Below the pieces are notes generated by a model, which saw nothing but the letters and a program-made list of their open reading frames with translations, ran no database searches and was not told where the DNA came from. From Clostridia bacterium (GTDB lineage Bacteria; Bacillota; Clostridia; TANB77; CAG-508), in assembly GCA_022791735.1 (NCBI GenBank), contig JAAVZQ010000006.1, forward strand, positions 1-14,014: a DNA stretch of 14,014 nt, read 5' to 3'. Position numbers and translations under genes: made by a program. This document shows, in pieces, positions 1 through 7,263 of the stretch. Within the stretch, counting starts at the first letter, position 1. Every line of letters starts with the position of its first letter.

Positions 1-570
1 GCATATAAATTGTCACAAACAATAGCAAGTTCAAACAGATATGGATTAAGTAATGTAGATAGCCATTTACAAAAGAATAGTGAATGGGGAGCAGTAGCAT
101 ATTTAGCGCATAGTAAATATGGAGTAAATGGAGTAGATAGTGTAGCACAAAACACAACAAACAAAGGTAATACCCCAAGAGGAGTATATGCAGTAACAAG
201 TCCAGAAAGTGTAACAAATACAAGTACAACGCAAAATATCACAGGAGTATACGATATGAGTGGATGCGTATTGGAGAGAACAGCAAGCTTCTACCAAGGA
301 GGAACAACAACATATACAACAGGAATGCCAACAGGAAGTAGTAGCAAGTATGTAACATTGTATACAGCAAATAATAAAAAGGGAGATGCAACAAACGAAA
401 CATCTGGTTGGAACGGAGACTACGCTAGTTTCGTTTATTCGGGCGGCCCAGTGTTCTATCGTGGTGGTGACTGCGATGGCACTGCAGCTAACGCAGGCTT
501 GTTCTATTTCGGTAGCGACGGTGGCAATGCTAGCTACGACAACGGGTTCCGCGCCGTGCTCGTGCCTTAG
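1..570 (+). CDS. C-terminal part of a DGR-type variable (lectin-fold) surface protein, 5' partial
   Basis: The reading frame is open from base 1 and stops with TAG at 568-570, so at least 189 residues of a longer protein are present. The first two thirds are AT-rich and Ser/Thr/Asn-rich, with the phrases WGAVAYLAHSKYG and GVYDMSG. The last 53 codons (about 409-567) change to GC-richer codons and read as the C-type-lectin/FGE-sulfatase-like fold seen in diversity-generating retroelement targets: WNGDYASFVYSGG, FYRGG, NAGLFYFG, then the terminal GFRAVLVP. Between these fixed words lie runs of GAC, AGC, TAC, GAT, GGC, GGT and AAC codons, the products expected from adenine mutagenesis of AAY codons. 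The N-terminus, any signal peptide, the template repeat and the reverse transcriptase are outside the window. Likely a secreted or surface ligand-binding protein; the exact role is unknown. Confidence 0.85.
   Translation, partial: AYKLSQTIASSNRYGLSNVDSHLQKNSEWGAVAYLAHSKYGVNGVDSVAQNTTNKGNTPRGVYAVTSPESVTNTSTTQNITGVYDMSGCVLERTASFYQGGTTTYTTGMPTGSSSKYVTLYTANNKKGDATNETSGWNGDYASFVYSGGPVFYRGGDCDGTAANAGLFYFGSDGGNASYDNGFRAVLVP
409..567 (+). other. Putative DGR variable region (VR)
   Basis: This stretch is sharply GC-richer than the preceding 400 bases and ends at the gene's 3' end, as VRs do. Codons at putative variable positions (GAC TGC GAT GGC after RGG; GGT AGC GAC GGT after YF; AGC TAC GAC AAC before GFR) are mostly one or two substitutions from AAC/AAT, while the intervening codons encode fixed family words. 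No matching template repeat is visible in the window, so the call rests on protein pattern and codon pattern only. Confidence 0.7.
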
Positions 571-595
571 CACTTTGGACGGAGCATTTTGATCA

Positions 596-623
596 CTTCA
601 CATACAAAACAGCAATAGTGAAG
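596..623 (+). other. Weak stem-loop just 3' of the DGR-like gene
   Basis: CTTCAC (596-601) can pair with GTGAAG (618-623) across a 16-base loop, 26 bases after the stop codon. Some DGRs have a hairpin downstream of the variable region that aids retrohoming. This one is short with a long loop and may be chance. Confidence 0.25.
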
Positions 624-676
624 AGTTTGTCAAAGCTAATATAAAAATTTTGTGTGATTTAAAATATTTCTAAAAC

Positions 677-716
677 CTACCTTATGATAAAATAGAAATC
701 ATGGGGTAGTTTTTTC
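677..716 (+). terminator. Rho-independent terminator after the DGR-like gene
   Basis: CTACC (677-681) and ATGAT (684-688) pair with ATCAT (698-702) and GGTAG (705-709), with a TT/GG mismatch between the two stems. A run of seven T (710-716) follows. Confidence 0.75.
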
Positions 717-729
717 TTGTAACAAAACA

Positions 730-758
730 TTGACTATGGATTAAAAATAGTATAAAAT
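730..758 (+). promoter_or_regulatory. SigA promoter for the ATPase-thioesterase pair
   Basis: TTGACT at 730-735 and TAAAAT at 753-758 are separated by 17 bases. The site lies directly after the upstream terminator and about 50 bases before the start codon at 810. Confidence 0.65.
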
Positions 759-809
759 AATATTGAATAAAATTATCCAAAACGGAAAAAATATTCAATG
801 GAGGATAAA

Positions 810-2051
810 ATGATAAAAATAGAAAGAAATGTTTACTTAAATAAAATTATTGATAGAAAAGAGAATGGGCTTATAAAAATAGTGACAGGAATTAGAAGAT
901 GTGGAAAATCATATCTTTTAGATCCAATTTTTAAGGAACATTTAATAGCAAATGGAGTTAAAGAGGATCATATAATAAAGCTTGATTTAGACGAAAGAAG
1001 AAATTCCAAATACCTTGATCCAGATGTTTTGGATGAATATATTAGAAATTCTATAAAAGATAAAGAGATGTACTATGTACTTTTAGATGAAATTCAAAAG
1101 GTAGAAGATTTTGAAGCGGTATTGAACGGATTTCTACACATAGAAAATTTAGATGTATATGTAACTGGGAGTAACTCAAAGTTTTTATCTTCAGATATTA
1201 TAACGGAGTTTCGCGGAAGAGGAGACGAAATCAAAGTATATCCATTAACATATGGAGAGTTCTATTCAGCATTTAGTGGAGATAAAGCAAACGCATGGGA
1301 TGAATATATAATGTATGGTGGATTACCTAGAATATTATCTTTTAAAACAGAAGAACAAAAAAGTGAATATTTGAAAAACTTATTTGAACAAACTTATTTA
1401 AAAGATATAATAGAAAGAAAAAATATTCAAAGAATAGATGTATTAGATGCACTTGTAAACATACTAGCTTCATCAATAGGCTCTTTAACTAATCCTAATA
1501 AATTGTCTAATACTTTCGAAAGTAATAATATAAAAGATGTTTCAGTAAATACAATAACAACGTATGTAAATTATTTATTAGATGCATTCTTAATCTCGAA
1601 AGCAGAAAGATATGATGTAAAAGGCAAAAAATATATATCAACACCATCAAAATATTATTTTACAGATATTGGACTTAGGAATTGTAGATTAAACTTTAGG
1701 CAACAAGAAGAAAGCCGTATCATGGAAAACATTTTGTATAATGAGTTGTTATATAGGGGGTACAATGTAGATGTTGGGGTAGTTGAAATACGTGAAAAGG
1801 ATGCAAAAAAGCAAATAGAAGTTGACTTTGTTTGCAACCAATATAATAAAAGATATTATGTACAATCAGCTCTTAGTCTTGAGACTAGAGAAAAAACAAT
1901 ACAAGAAGAAAGACCATTAATGAATATACAAGATAATTTTAAAAAAATTATTGTAGTAAAAGATAACATTAAGCCATGGATAACAGAAGAAGGAATATCA
2001 GTTGTAGGAATACAAGAATTCTTGCTAAACAAAGATAGTATGAATTTATAA
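810..2051 (+). CDS. AAA_14/DUF4143-family ATP-binding protein
   Basis: A 413-residue protein of the common bacterial/archaeal ATPase family that joins an N-terminal AAA_14 domain to a C-terminal DUF4143 domain. Walker A is GIRRCGKS (residues 27-34) and Walker B is YYVLLDEIQ (about 88-96). The polar FRGRGDEIKVYPLT stretch and YLKDIIERKNI are typical of the family. The C-terminus has a conserved Glu (MENILYNELL), IEVDF and YYVQSAL, a PD-(D/E)XK-like arrangement. I place the start at ATG 810 because GGAGG at 800-804 lies five bases upstream; an in-frame ATG at 798 contains that Shine-Dalgarno sequence and is poorer. It ends 19 bases before the thioesterase and probably shares its transcript. The biochemical role of the family is not well established. 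Confidence 0.9.
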   Translation: MIKIERNVYLNKIIDRKENGLIKIVTGIRRCGKSYLLDPIFKEHLIANGVKEDHIIKLDLDERRNSKYLDPDVLDEYIRNSIKDKEMYYVLLDEIQKVEDFEAVLNGFLHIENLDVYVTGSNSKFLSSDIITEFRGRGDEIKVYPLTYGEFYSAFSGDKANAWDEYIMYGGLPRILSFKTEEQKSEYLKNLFEQTYLKDIIERKNIQRIDVLDALVNILASSIGSLTNPNKLSNTFESNNIKDVSVNTITTYVNYLLDAFLISKAERYDVKGKKYISTPSKYYFTDIGLRNCRLNFRQQEESRIMENILYNELLYRGYNVDVGVVEIREKDAKKQIEVDFVCNQYNKRYYVQSALSLETREKTIQEERPLMNIQDNFKKIIVVKDNIKPWITEEGISVVGIQEFLLNKDSMNL

Positions 2052-2070
2052 GAATGAGGAGGCAAAAAAC

Positions 2071-2790
2071 ATGGGATTATATGAATACAAAACAGTAATG
2101 AGATACCAAGATATAGGAGAAGATAACAGATTATCAGATAGAGGAGTACTTAACATATTAGGAGAAGCAGCAGGTAGTCATGCAGAAAAGATTGGTTATG
2201 GACTAACATATGCAATGGAAACAGGATTTGTGTGGATGCTTTTATACTGGAAAATAAAAGTACTAAAAAGACCAAGTTGGCGTACAGAAATAACAGTAAA
2301 AACATGGGTAAGGAACATTGAAAAGGTGGCATCATGGCGTAATTTCGAAATGTACGATGAAGCACAAGAATTAGTTGCAATAGGAACAACCAAATGGGCA
2401 TTTATAGATACAAATACAGGAAGGCCTGCAAAAATAACAGAAGAAATGGGAGAAGCATTTGGACCAATAGAAAAAGATATATTTGATGAAGAAACAAATG
2501 GGAAATTGCAAGAAAGTGAAAATATGCAAAAAATATATGAATACACATCAGAGAGAAGAGACATAGATGTAAACCATCATGTCAATAATGTTATATATTT
2601 AGATTTAGCATATAATGCATTTCCAGAAAATGCAAAATTAGACTTTGATAATTTTGAAATATACTATAAAAAACAAATAAAACTTGGAGAAACAGTTTCA
2701 GTATTTTATCAAAATGAAAACAATGTACATATAGTAAGCGTAAAAAGCCAAGATGAAAAAACATTACATGCGATATTAAAATTTTATTAA
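2071..2790 (+). CDS. Acyl-ACP thioesterase (FatA/FatB-like, double hotdog)
   Basis: A 239-residue cytosolic enzyme expected to hydrolyse acyl-acyl carrier protein to free fatty acid. The N-terminal hotdog has YQDIGEDNRLSDRGVLNILGEAAG, and WRTEITVKTWV leads to the family's WKF/WAF-like KWAFIDTNTGRPAKI segment. The second hotdog carries DVNHHVNN, which supplies the D-x-N-x-H active-site pattern (D166, N168, H170) of plant and bacterial acyl-ACP thioesterases. Length is normal for bacterial members. AGGAGG at 2056-2061 supports the ATG at 2071. It follows the ATPase gene closely, but no functional link is evident. No membrane segment or signal peptide is seen. Confidence 0.9.
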   Translation: MGLYEYKTVMRYQDIGEDNRLSDRGVLNILGEAAGSHAEKIGYGLTYAMETGFVWMLLYWKIKVLKRPSWRTEITVKTWVRNIEKVASWRNFEMYDEAQELVAIGTTKWAFIDTNTGRPAKITEEMGEAFGPIEKDIFDEETNGKLQESENMQKIYEYTSERRDIDVNHHVNNVIYLDLAYNAFPENAKLDFDNFEIYYKKQIKLGETVSVFYQNENNVHIVSVKSQDEKTLHAILKFY

Positions 2791-2799
2791 AACATCATG

Positions 2800-2828
2800 T
2801 TGACATTAATAAAATTTAGATATATATT
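2800..2828 (+). promoter_or_regulatory. SigA promoter of the por cluster
   Basis: A perfect -35 TTGACA (2800-2805) and TATATT (2823-2828) lie 17 bases apart, immediately after the thioesterase stop and 26 bases before porG. This suggests strong, largely constitutive expression of the oxidoreductase. Confidence 0.75.
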
Positions 2829-2854
2829 TGTATTATTAAGAAGGAGGTAGTTTC

Positions 2855-3424
2855 ATGATAGAAATAAGATGGCATGGTAGAGGAGGCCAAGGTGCAAAAA
2901 CAGCATCTCTTTTACTTGCAGATGCAGCATTCAATACAGGAAAGTACATACAAGGTTTCCCAGAATATGGTCCAGAAAGAATGGGAGCACCAATAACAGC
3001 ATATAACAGAATAAGTGATACACCAATTACAGTACATAGCAACATCTATGAACCAGACTATGTAGTAGTTGTAGATGATACCTTATTAGATGCAGTAGAT
3101 GTGACAGCAGGATTAAAGACAAGTGGAGCAATAGTAATAAACACAACAAAAGAGCCTGATGAAGTAAAATCAAAACTAAAAGAATACAAAGGAGAAATAT
3201 ATATAATTGATGCAAGAAAAATCTCAATGGAGACACTAGGAAAATATTTTCCAAATACACCGATGCTTGCAGCAATTGTCAAAGTAAGCAAAATAATGAC
3301 AGATGAAGAATTTTTAAGCGATATGGACGGTTCATTTAAGCATAAATTTGCAAAAAAACCAGAAGTAATAGAAGGAAATATGAACGCACTTAAGATGGCT
3401 TTAAGCCAAATAAAAAAATTATAA
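2855..3424 (+). CDS. porG: Pyruvate:ferredoxin oxidoreductase, gamma subunit
   Basis: A 189-residue gamma subunit of a 2-oxoacid:ferredoxin oxidoreductase (POR_gamma domain). The N-terminal GRGGQG (residues 8-13) is the family signature, followed by ADAAFNTGKYIQGFPEYGPERMGAPI. With the alpha, beta and delta subunits it forms the enzyme that oxidises pyruvate and CoA to acetyl-CoA and CO2 while reducing ferredoxin. AAGGAGGT about seven bases upstream fixes the ATG at 2855. It is the first gene of a porG-porD-porA-porB cluster. Pyruvate as substrate is inferred from gene order and subunit similarity; another 2-oxoacid is possible. Confidence 0.93.
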   Translation: MIEIRWHGRGGQGAKTASLLLADAAFNTGKYIQGFPEYGPERMGAPITAYNRISDTPITVHSNIYEPDYVVVVDDTLLDAVDVTAGLKTSGAIVINTTKEPDEVKSKLKEYKGEIYIIDARKISMETLGKYFPNTPMLAAIVKVSKIMTDEEFLSDMDGSFKHKFAKKPEVIEGNMNALKMALSQIKKL

Positions 3425-3425
3425 A

Positions 3426-3549
3426 TTCGAAAAAGAAGCCGTTGCGTGATAGGCGTGTGAGTTCAAAGATTGTGGAGGTGCGTGGGATAGCACTATTTTC
3501 ACAATTTTGAACGAACTTAGGCGACGTAATATGCTGATTATATTTCGAA
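3426..3549 (+). repeat. Palindromic intergenic element, copy 1 (between porG and porD)
   Basis: The ends are TTCGAAA (3426-3432) and TTTCGAA (3543-3549), which pair. Inside, GTTCAAA (3461-3467) pairs with TTTGAAC (3506-3512), ATTGTG pairs with CACAAT, and GTGC pairs with GCAC in the apical hairpin. It keeps the TAGGCGTGTGAG word (3450-3461) shared with the other copies. It starts two bases after the porG stop and ends just before the porD ribosome site (AAGGAGGT). Confidence 0.75.
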
Positions 3550-3563
3550 GAAGGAGGTAACTT

Positions 3564-3845
3564 ATGGAAATAACACCTAGTACTCCAGCAGAGAAGATGA
3601 CAATTGCTGGAAACATATATGAAGCTGGAAATTCATTAGAATTTAAAACAGGTGACTGGAGATCACAAAAACCAGTATATATAAGCGAAAAATGCAAACA
3701 ATGCGGGCTATGCTTCCCAGTTTGCCCAGATGACGCAATCCCAGTAAATAAGGAACAAAAAAGAGAAGATTTCAATTATGATTATTGTAAGGGATGCGGG
3801 GTTTGTGCGAAGGTTTGCCCGTTTGGAGCTATTACTATGGAATAA
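3564..3845 (+). CDS. porD: Pyruvate:ferredoxin oxidoreductase, delta (ferredoxin-like) subunit
   Basis: A 93-residue electron-transfer subunit with two 4Fe-4S motifs: CKQCGLCFPVCP (C44, C47, C50, C54) and CKGCGVCAKVCP (C75, C78, C81, C85). It passes electrons from the catalytic subunits toward ferredoxin. Size and cysteine spacing are normal for PorD. AAGGAGGTAA lies about seven bases before the ATG. The gene sits 139 bases after porG, with nearly the whole gap filled by palindromic element copy 1, so its translation could be influenced by that structure. Confidence 0.95.
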   Translation: MEITPSTPAEKMTIAGNIYEAGNSLEFKTGDWRSQKPVYISEKCKQCGLCFPVCPDDAIPVNKEQKREDFNYDYCKGCGVCAKVCPFGAITME

Positions 3846-3904
3846 TAAAACTCGAATGCTAGTTCTAGGAGGATAATAAAAATTAGGAAAGGAATAAAAT
3901 TAAT

Positions 3905-5098
3905 ATGAGTATTAGAGAACGTTTAAGTGGAAACGAAGCCGCAGCAATTGCAATGAAGCAAATTAACCCAGATGTAGTTGCAGCGTTTCCAATAACACCT
4001 TCTACTGAAATACCACAATATTTTTCAACATTTGTAAGCAATGGAACAGTTGATACAGAATTTGTGGCAGTAGAGAGTGAACACAGTGCAATGAGTGCAT
4101 GTATAGGAGCAGAGGCAGCAGGAGCAAGAGCAATGACAGCAACATCTGCAAATGGATTATCACTAATGTGGGAGATGATATATATTGCATCAAGTATGAG
4201 ATTACCAATAGTAATGTCACTTGTAAATAGAGCAGTATCAGGACCACTAAACATACATAACGACCATTCAGATGCTTACGGGGTAAGAGATGCAGGATGG
4301 ATAATGCTATTTTCAGAAAATAACCAAGAAGCATATGATAACTTAATAATGGCACACAGAATTGCAGAACATGAAGATGTACAATTACCACTTATGGTAT
4401 GCCAAGATGGGTTCATTACATCACACTCAATCGAGAATATAGAATTAATAGAAGATGAAAAGGTAAAGGAATTTGTTGGAATATACAAACCAAAACATTA
4501 TCTATTAAACGATAAAGAACCAATGGCAATGGGACCATTAGATGTACAAACATATTTGTTTGAACACAAATATCAACAAGCAAATGCGATGAGAGCAGCC
4601 AAAAAAGTTGTAGCAGATGTATCAAAAGATTTTGAAAAAATGACAGGAAGAAAATATAACTTTTTTGAAGAATACAAAATGGAAGATGCAGAACTTGTAG
4701 TTGTTTGTATGAACTCTACTGCAGGAACAACAAAATTTGTTATTGATAGTTTAAGAGAAAAGGGAATAAAAGCAGGATTATTAAAAATTAGAATGTATAG
4801 ACCTTTCCCAGCAGAAGAAATCGCAAAGAGTTTAGAAAAAGCAAAAGCAGTTGCAGTATTAGACAAGGCAGATAGTGTAAATGGAATAGGTGGAGCATTA
4901 TATACAGATGTAACATCAGCTATGTATGTAAATTCTAAACAAGTTCCAATGGTAAACTATATCTATGGAATAGGTGGAAGAGATGTTGCGGCAAATGATA
5001 TAGAAGGTGTATATAATGACCTAATGGAAGTTGCAAAGAGTGGCAATATAGATAATCCATACAGATATTTTGGCGTAAGGAGGGAAATTTTTGAATAA
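3905..5098 (+). CDS. porA: Pyruvate:ferredoxin oxidoreductase, alpha subunit
   Basis: A 397-residue alpha subunit. The pyrimidine-binding domain has FPITPSTEIPQYF (about residues 29-41), VESEHSAMSACIGAEAAGAR with the conserved Glu for thiamine diphosphate activation, and TATSANGLSLM. The LNIHNDHSDAYGVRDAGW segment is characteristic of PorA. A C-terminal transketolase-like domain follows (AVLDKADSVNGIGGALYTDV). Two Shine-Dalgarno-like runs precede it: AGGAGG at 3868-3873, too far away, and a GGAAAGG closer to the ATG. The last Phe and Glu codons and the TAA lie in the terminus of inverted palindromic element copy 2, so the annotated C-terminus may have been altered by insertion. Confidence 0.95.
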   Translation: MSIRERLSGNEAAAIAMKQINPDVVAAFPITPSTEIPQYFSTFVSNGTVDTEFVAVESEHSAMSACIGAEAAGARAMTATSANGLSLMWEMIYIASSMRLPIVMSLVNRAVSGPLNIHNDHSDAYGVRDAGWIMLFSENNQEAYDNLIMAHRIAEHEDVQLPLMVCQDGFITSHSIENIELIEDEKVKEFVGIYKPKHYLLNDKEPMAMGPLDVQTYLFEHKYQQANAMRAAKKVVADVSKDFEKMTGRKYNFFEEYKMEDAELVVVCMNSTAGTTKFVIDSLREKGIKAGLLKIRMYRPFPAEEIAKSLEKAKAVAVLDKADSVNGIGGALYTDVTSAMYVNSKQVPMVNYIYGIGGRDVAANDIEGVYNDLMEVAKSGNIDNPYRYFGVRREIFE

Positions 5099-5211
5099 TA
5101 ATCAGCATCTTGCGTCGTTGTTGTTCGATAAATTTCCCATCAACGTACAATAGTACGCCTCAGGGAATATTTATCTCACACGCCTAGCAATATACTAATT
5201 CTTATCCAAAA
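5089..5211 (-). repeat. Palindromic intergenic element, copy 2 (inverted, after porA)
   Basis: Read on the minus strand this is the same element as copies 1 and 3. It has GCTAGGCGTGTGAG, then stems GATAAAT/ATTTATC (plus-strand 5127-5133 and 5169-5175), TTCCC/GGGAA (5134-5138, 5163-5167) and CGTAC/GTACG (5144-5148, 5153-5157). Ends TTTTGAATAA and TTATCCAAAA form an imperfect terminal inverted repeat. The left end overlaps the last codons of porA. Confidence 0.75.
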
Positions 5212-5237
5212 TTAAAATAAGAGTAAGGAAATAGAAT

Positions 5238-5311
5238 GTAAAATTCACAGCGTTAAATGCTATTCGTCTTGTTATGCGGACTTCTAGGTTTATTTAGCTG
5301 TAAATAGTTAC
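5238..5311 (+). other. Second, unrelated imperfect palindrome before porB
   Basis: GTAA (5238-5241), ACAGC (5247-5251) and TAAAT (5254-5258) can pair with ATTTA (5292-5296), GCTGT (5297-5301) and TTAC (5308-5311). A possible GTC/GAC inner stem is at 5266-5268 and 5279-5281. It lies 30 bases upstream of porB in its leader. No second copy is seen here, so it could be chance, a leader hairpin or a different element. Confidence 0.3.
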
Positions 5312-5341
5312 AATTCTTGTAAGAGAAAGGAAATATAAGAT

Positions 5342-6292
5342 ATGTATAATTTAAAAGAAGTAATTGCAGAAAAGCCTTCAAGATTTATGGCAGGACATAG
5401 AATGTGTGCAGGTTGTGGGGCACCACCAGTTGCAAGAATGGTACTTCGTGCATTAAAACCAGAAGACCATGCAGTTATATGTGGTGCAACAGGATGTATG
5501 GAAGTATCAACATTCATGTATCCATATACATCTTGGTCAGACTCATTTATTCATACAGCTTTTGAATGTGCAGGAGCAACTTTATCAGGTGCAGAAGCTG
5601 CATATAAATCTATGAAAGCTCAAGGAAAATTACCAGAAGATAAGAATACAAAATTTATAGCATTTGGAGGAGATGGGGGAACCTATGATATAGGACTTCA
5701 AAGTTTATCAGGAGCAATGGAAAGAGGACATGATATGGTATATGTATGCTATGATAACGGGGCATACATGAATACAGGTATACAGCGTTCTTCTGCAACA
5801 CCACATTTTGCAGATACTACAACATCTCCAGCAGGAACAAAAGTCCCAGGAAAAATGCAACCAAGAAAAGACCTAACAGAAGTAATTGCAAACCATCACA
5901 TACCATATGTTGCACAAAGTATTGCTACTGGAAATTTCAAAGATTTATATGAAAAATCAGAAAAAGCAATATATACAAATGGAGCAGCATTCTTAAATGT
6001 ACTTGCACCATGTCCAAGAGGATGGGGATATCCTACAGAAGATTTAATGAAGATAAATAAGCTAGCAGTAGATACATGCTATTGGCCATTGTATGAAGTA
6101 GAAAATGGCAAATATACAGTAAACTATAAACCAGCTAAAAAACTTCCAATAGAGGAATTCTTAAAACCACAAAGAAGATTTAAACATTTATTTAAACCAG
6201 GAAATGAGTGGATGATAGAAGAATTCCAAAAAGAAGTAGACGAAAGATGGGAAATGCTACTTAAACTAGAAGAAGCAACAAATAAGGAATAA
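5342..6292 (+). CDS. porB: Pyruvate:ferredoxin oxidoreductase, beta (thiamine diphosphate-binding) subunit
   Basis: A 316-residue beta subunit. GGDGGTYDIG (about 109-118) and the Asn of CYDNGAYMNTGIQ (N139) form the thiamine diphosphate/Mg binding motif. Cys22 and Cys25 (CAGC), Cys52 (GATGC) and Cys224 (APCPRGWGY) are placed as the 4Fe-4S ligands of PorB. The SSATPHFADTTTSPAG loop is family-typical. AAAGGAAA lies about nine bases before the ATG. It is the last por gene, separated from porA by 243 bases that hold element copy 2 and another possible hairpin. Confidence 0.95.
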   Translation: MYNLKEVIAEKPSRFMAGHRMCAGCGAPPVARMVLRALKPEDHAVICGATGCMEVSTFMYPYTSWSDSFIHTAFECAGATLSGAEAAYKSMKAQGKLPEDKNTKFIAFGGDGGTYDIGLQSLSGAMERGHDMVYVCYDNGAYMNTGIQRSSATPHFADTTTSPAGTKVPGKMQPRKDLTEVIANHHIPYVAQSIATGNFKDLYEKSEKAIYTNGAAFLNVLAPCPRGWGYPTEDLMKINKLAVDTCYWPLYEVENGKYTVNYKPAKKLPIEEFLKPQRRFKHLFKPGNEWMIEEFQKEVDERWEMLLKLEEATNKE

Positions 6293-6311
6293 TAAATTTT
6301 ATTGACAAAGG

Positions 6312-6330
6312 GCTCGCCAAATTGGTGAGC
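6312..6330 (+). terminator. Probable terminator hairpin after porB
   Basis: GCTCGCCA (6312-6319) pairs with TGGTGAGC (6323-6330) with one G-U pair and a three-base loop, followed by TTCTT. The T tract is short, so termination may be partial. Confidence 0.5.
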
Positions 6331-6386
6331 TTCTTGCATAAAGGTTCGTACATGCTTTTAATAATGACAGGGGTGCAGTACACTTT

Positions 6387-6441
6387 TGTCGAAAAAGGTC
6401 GAATGATTTATCTTGACATTTTCTGTAAAGCGATGTATAAA
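6387..6441 (+). promoter_or_regulatory. Spo0A-box-like pair upstream of a consensus SigA promoter
   Basis: TTTTGTCGAAAAA contains TGTCGAA (6387-6393), the Spo0A box core. A second GGTCGAA (6397-6403) follows ten bases later, one helical turn. TTGACA (6413-6418) and TATAAA (6436-6441) then form a 17-spaced promoter. Transcription would enter the hicA region; no separate gene is visible in 6450-6525. Confidence 0.45.
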
Positions 6442-6524
6442 TTTATATATAATTTTTAAATCAAAACAACTTAAGCATTTGCAAGACGTTATCTTAAAAA
6501 ATCCATTAAATAATTGATTAAAAC

Positions 6525-6553
6525 TTGACGATACGTACAATACGTAGTAAAAT
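6525..6553 (+). promoter_or_regulatory. hicAB promoter with palindromic operator
   Basis: TTGACG (6525-6530) and TAAAAT (6548-6553) are 17 bases apart. The spacer contains TACGTA twice (6532-6537 and 6541-6546) around CAA, giving a 15-base inverted repeat between -35 and -10. This is the expected place for an autoregulatory operator bound by the HicB ribbon-helix-helix domain; binding is inferred. Confidence 0.7.
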
Positions 6554-6575
6554 ATAAATGTTAGGAGGATGCATA

Positions 6576-6759
6576 TTGACATTTAGAGAAATAGATAGAC
6601 TATTGACTTCTAATGGGTGGTATCATCACCATACAAATGGTTCCCATTATATATATAAGCATAATAAGATAAAACGGTAGTATAACTATACCAAAACATA
6701 AAGGAGATATATGTAAAGGAACTCTTAATAGTATTTTAAAGCAAGCAGGATTAAAATAA
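6576..6759 (+). CDS. hicA: HicA-family mRNA interferase toxin, read through one CGG +1 recoding site
   Basis: A 60-residue HicA toxin, expected to cleave mRNA. The first 33 codons read TFREIDRLLTSNGWYHHH and TNGSHYIYKHNKIK, including the catalytic GSH (H24) of the double-stranded-RNA-binding-like fold. Frame 0 then meets CGG (6675-6677) followed at once by TAG (6678-6680). Skipping the C continues GSITIPKHKGDICKGTLNSI and LKQAGLK to TAA at 6757-6759, the normal HicA C-terminus. The start is TTG 6576, seven bases after AGGAGG (6563-6568). It lies 38 bases upstream of hicB. The alternative reading is a frameshifted pseudogene, but the shift falls on the same kind of site as in dnaE and rlmD. 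Confidence 0.85.
6675..6678 (+). other. CGGT +1 recoding site in hicA
   Basis: In frame 0 this is AAA CGG TAG. Dropping C6675 reads AAA GGT AGT, giving the expected Gly-Ser-Ile-Thr-Ile-Pro strand of HicA. It is the only one of the eight sites where the fourth base is T. Confidence 0.8.
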
Positions 6760-6797
6760 AAGAATTTGTATATTATATTTATTGAGGAGATTGTGAT

Positions 6798-7244
6798 ATG
6801 AAAGTTATTTATCCAGTATTATTTTATGAAGAAAAAGAAGCAGGATATTCTGTGTTTGTTCCAGATTTAGCAAGAGCGTTAAATACCAGTGCATCAACTT
6901 GTGGAAGCACATTAGAAGAAGCAATGGCTATGGCAGAGGATTTGATTGCGGGATTAATATTAGATGAGATAGAAGAAGGTAATAAAATACCAAAAGCAAC
7001 TAGAATAGAAGATGTATCATTTGAGAAATTAGAAAAAGAAATAGATTTAGAAAGTACAGATTATATTTCAAAATTTAAAACATATATAGTAGTTGATATT
7101 AGTGCTTTTGCAGAAAAATGGGGAAAAGAACTAGTTAAGAAAACAGTTAATATTCCCAAATGGATAAATACTAAAGCAGAGGAATTAAAGATAAATTTTT
7201 CGAAAACATTAGAAGAAGCATTACTAGAAAAGATAATGAAATAA
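6798..7244 (+). CDS. hicB: HicB-family antitoxin with C-terminal DNA-binding segment
   Basis: A 148-residue antitoxin that should neutralise HicA and repress the operon. The N-terminal half (about 1-60) is the partial RNase-H-like HicB fold, with YPVLFYEEKEAGYSVFVPDL and STCGSTLEEAMAMAEDLIAG. The C-terminal half has KKTVNIPKWINTKAEEL followed by NFSKTLEEALLEKI, a ribbon-helix-helix type DNA-binding region. GAGGAG at 6784-6789 precedes the ATG by eight bases. Its frame is intact and contains no in-frame CGG, unlike hicA, so the antitoxin does not need recoding. A strong terminator follows. Confidence 0.92.
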   Translation: MKVIYPVLFYEEKEAGYSVFVPDLARALNTSASTCGSTLEEAMAMAEDLIAGLILDEIEEGNKIPKATRIEDVSFEKLEKEIDLESTDYISKFKTYIVVDISAFAEKWGKELVKKTVNIPKWINTKAEELKINFSKTLEEALLEKIMK

Positions 7245-7263
7245 ATGAGAAGTATAAAATGTA

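Noticed and set aside
1..570. A DGR template repeat elsewhere in the window
   Set aside because: I looked for a second copy of the VR words (TTCCGCGCCGTGCTCGTG, CGTGGTGGT) on both strands and found none.
798..812. ATG at 798 as start of the ATPase gene
   Set aside because: It contains the GGAGG that is well placed for ATG 810.
6358..6582. Minus-strand 74-residue frame upstream of hicA
   Set aside because: No ribosome site or recognisable domain, and it overlaps two plus-strand promoters and the hicAB operator.
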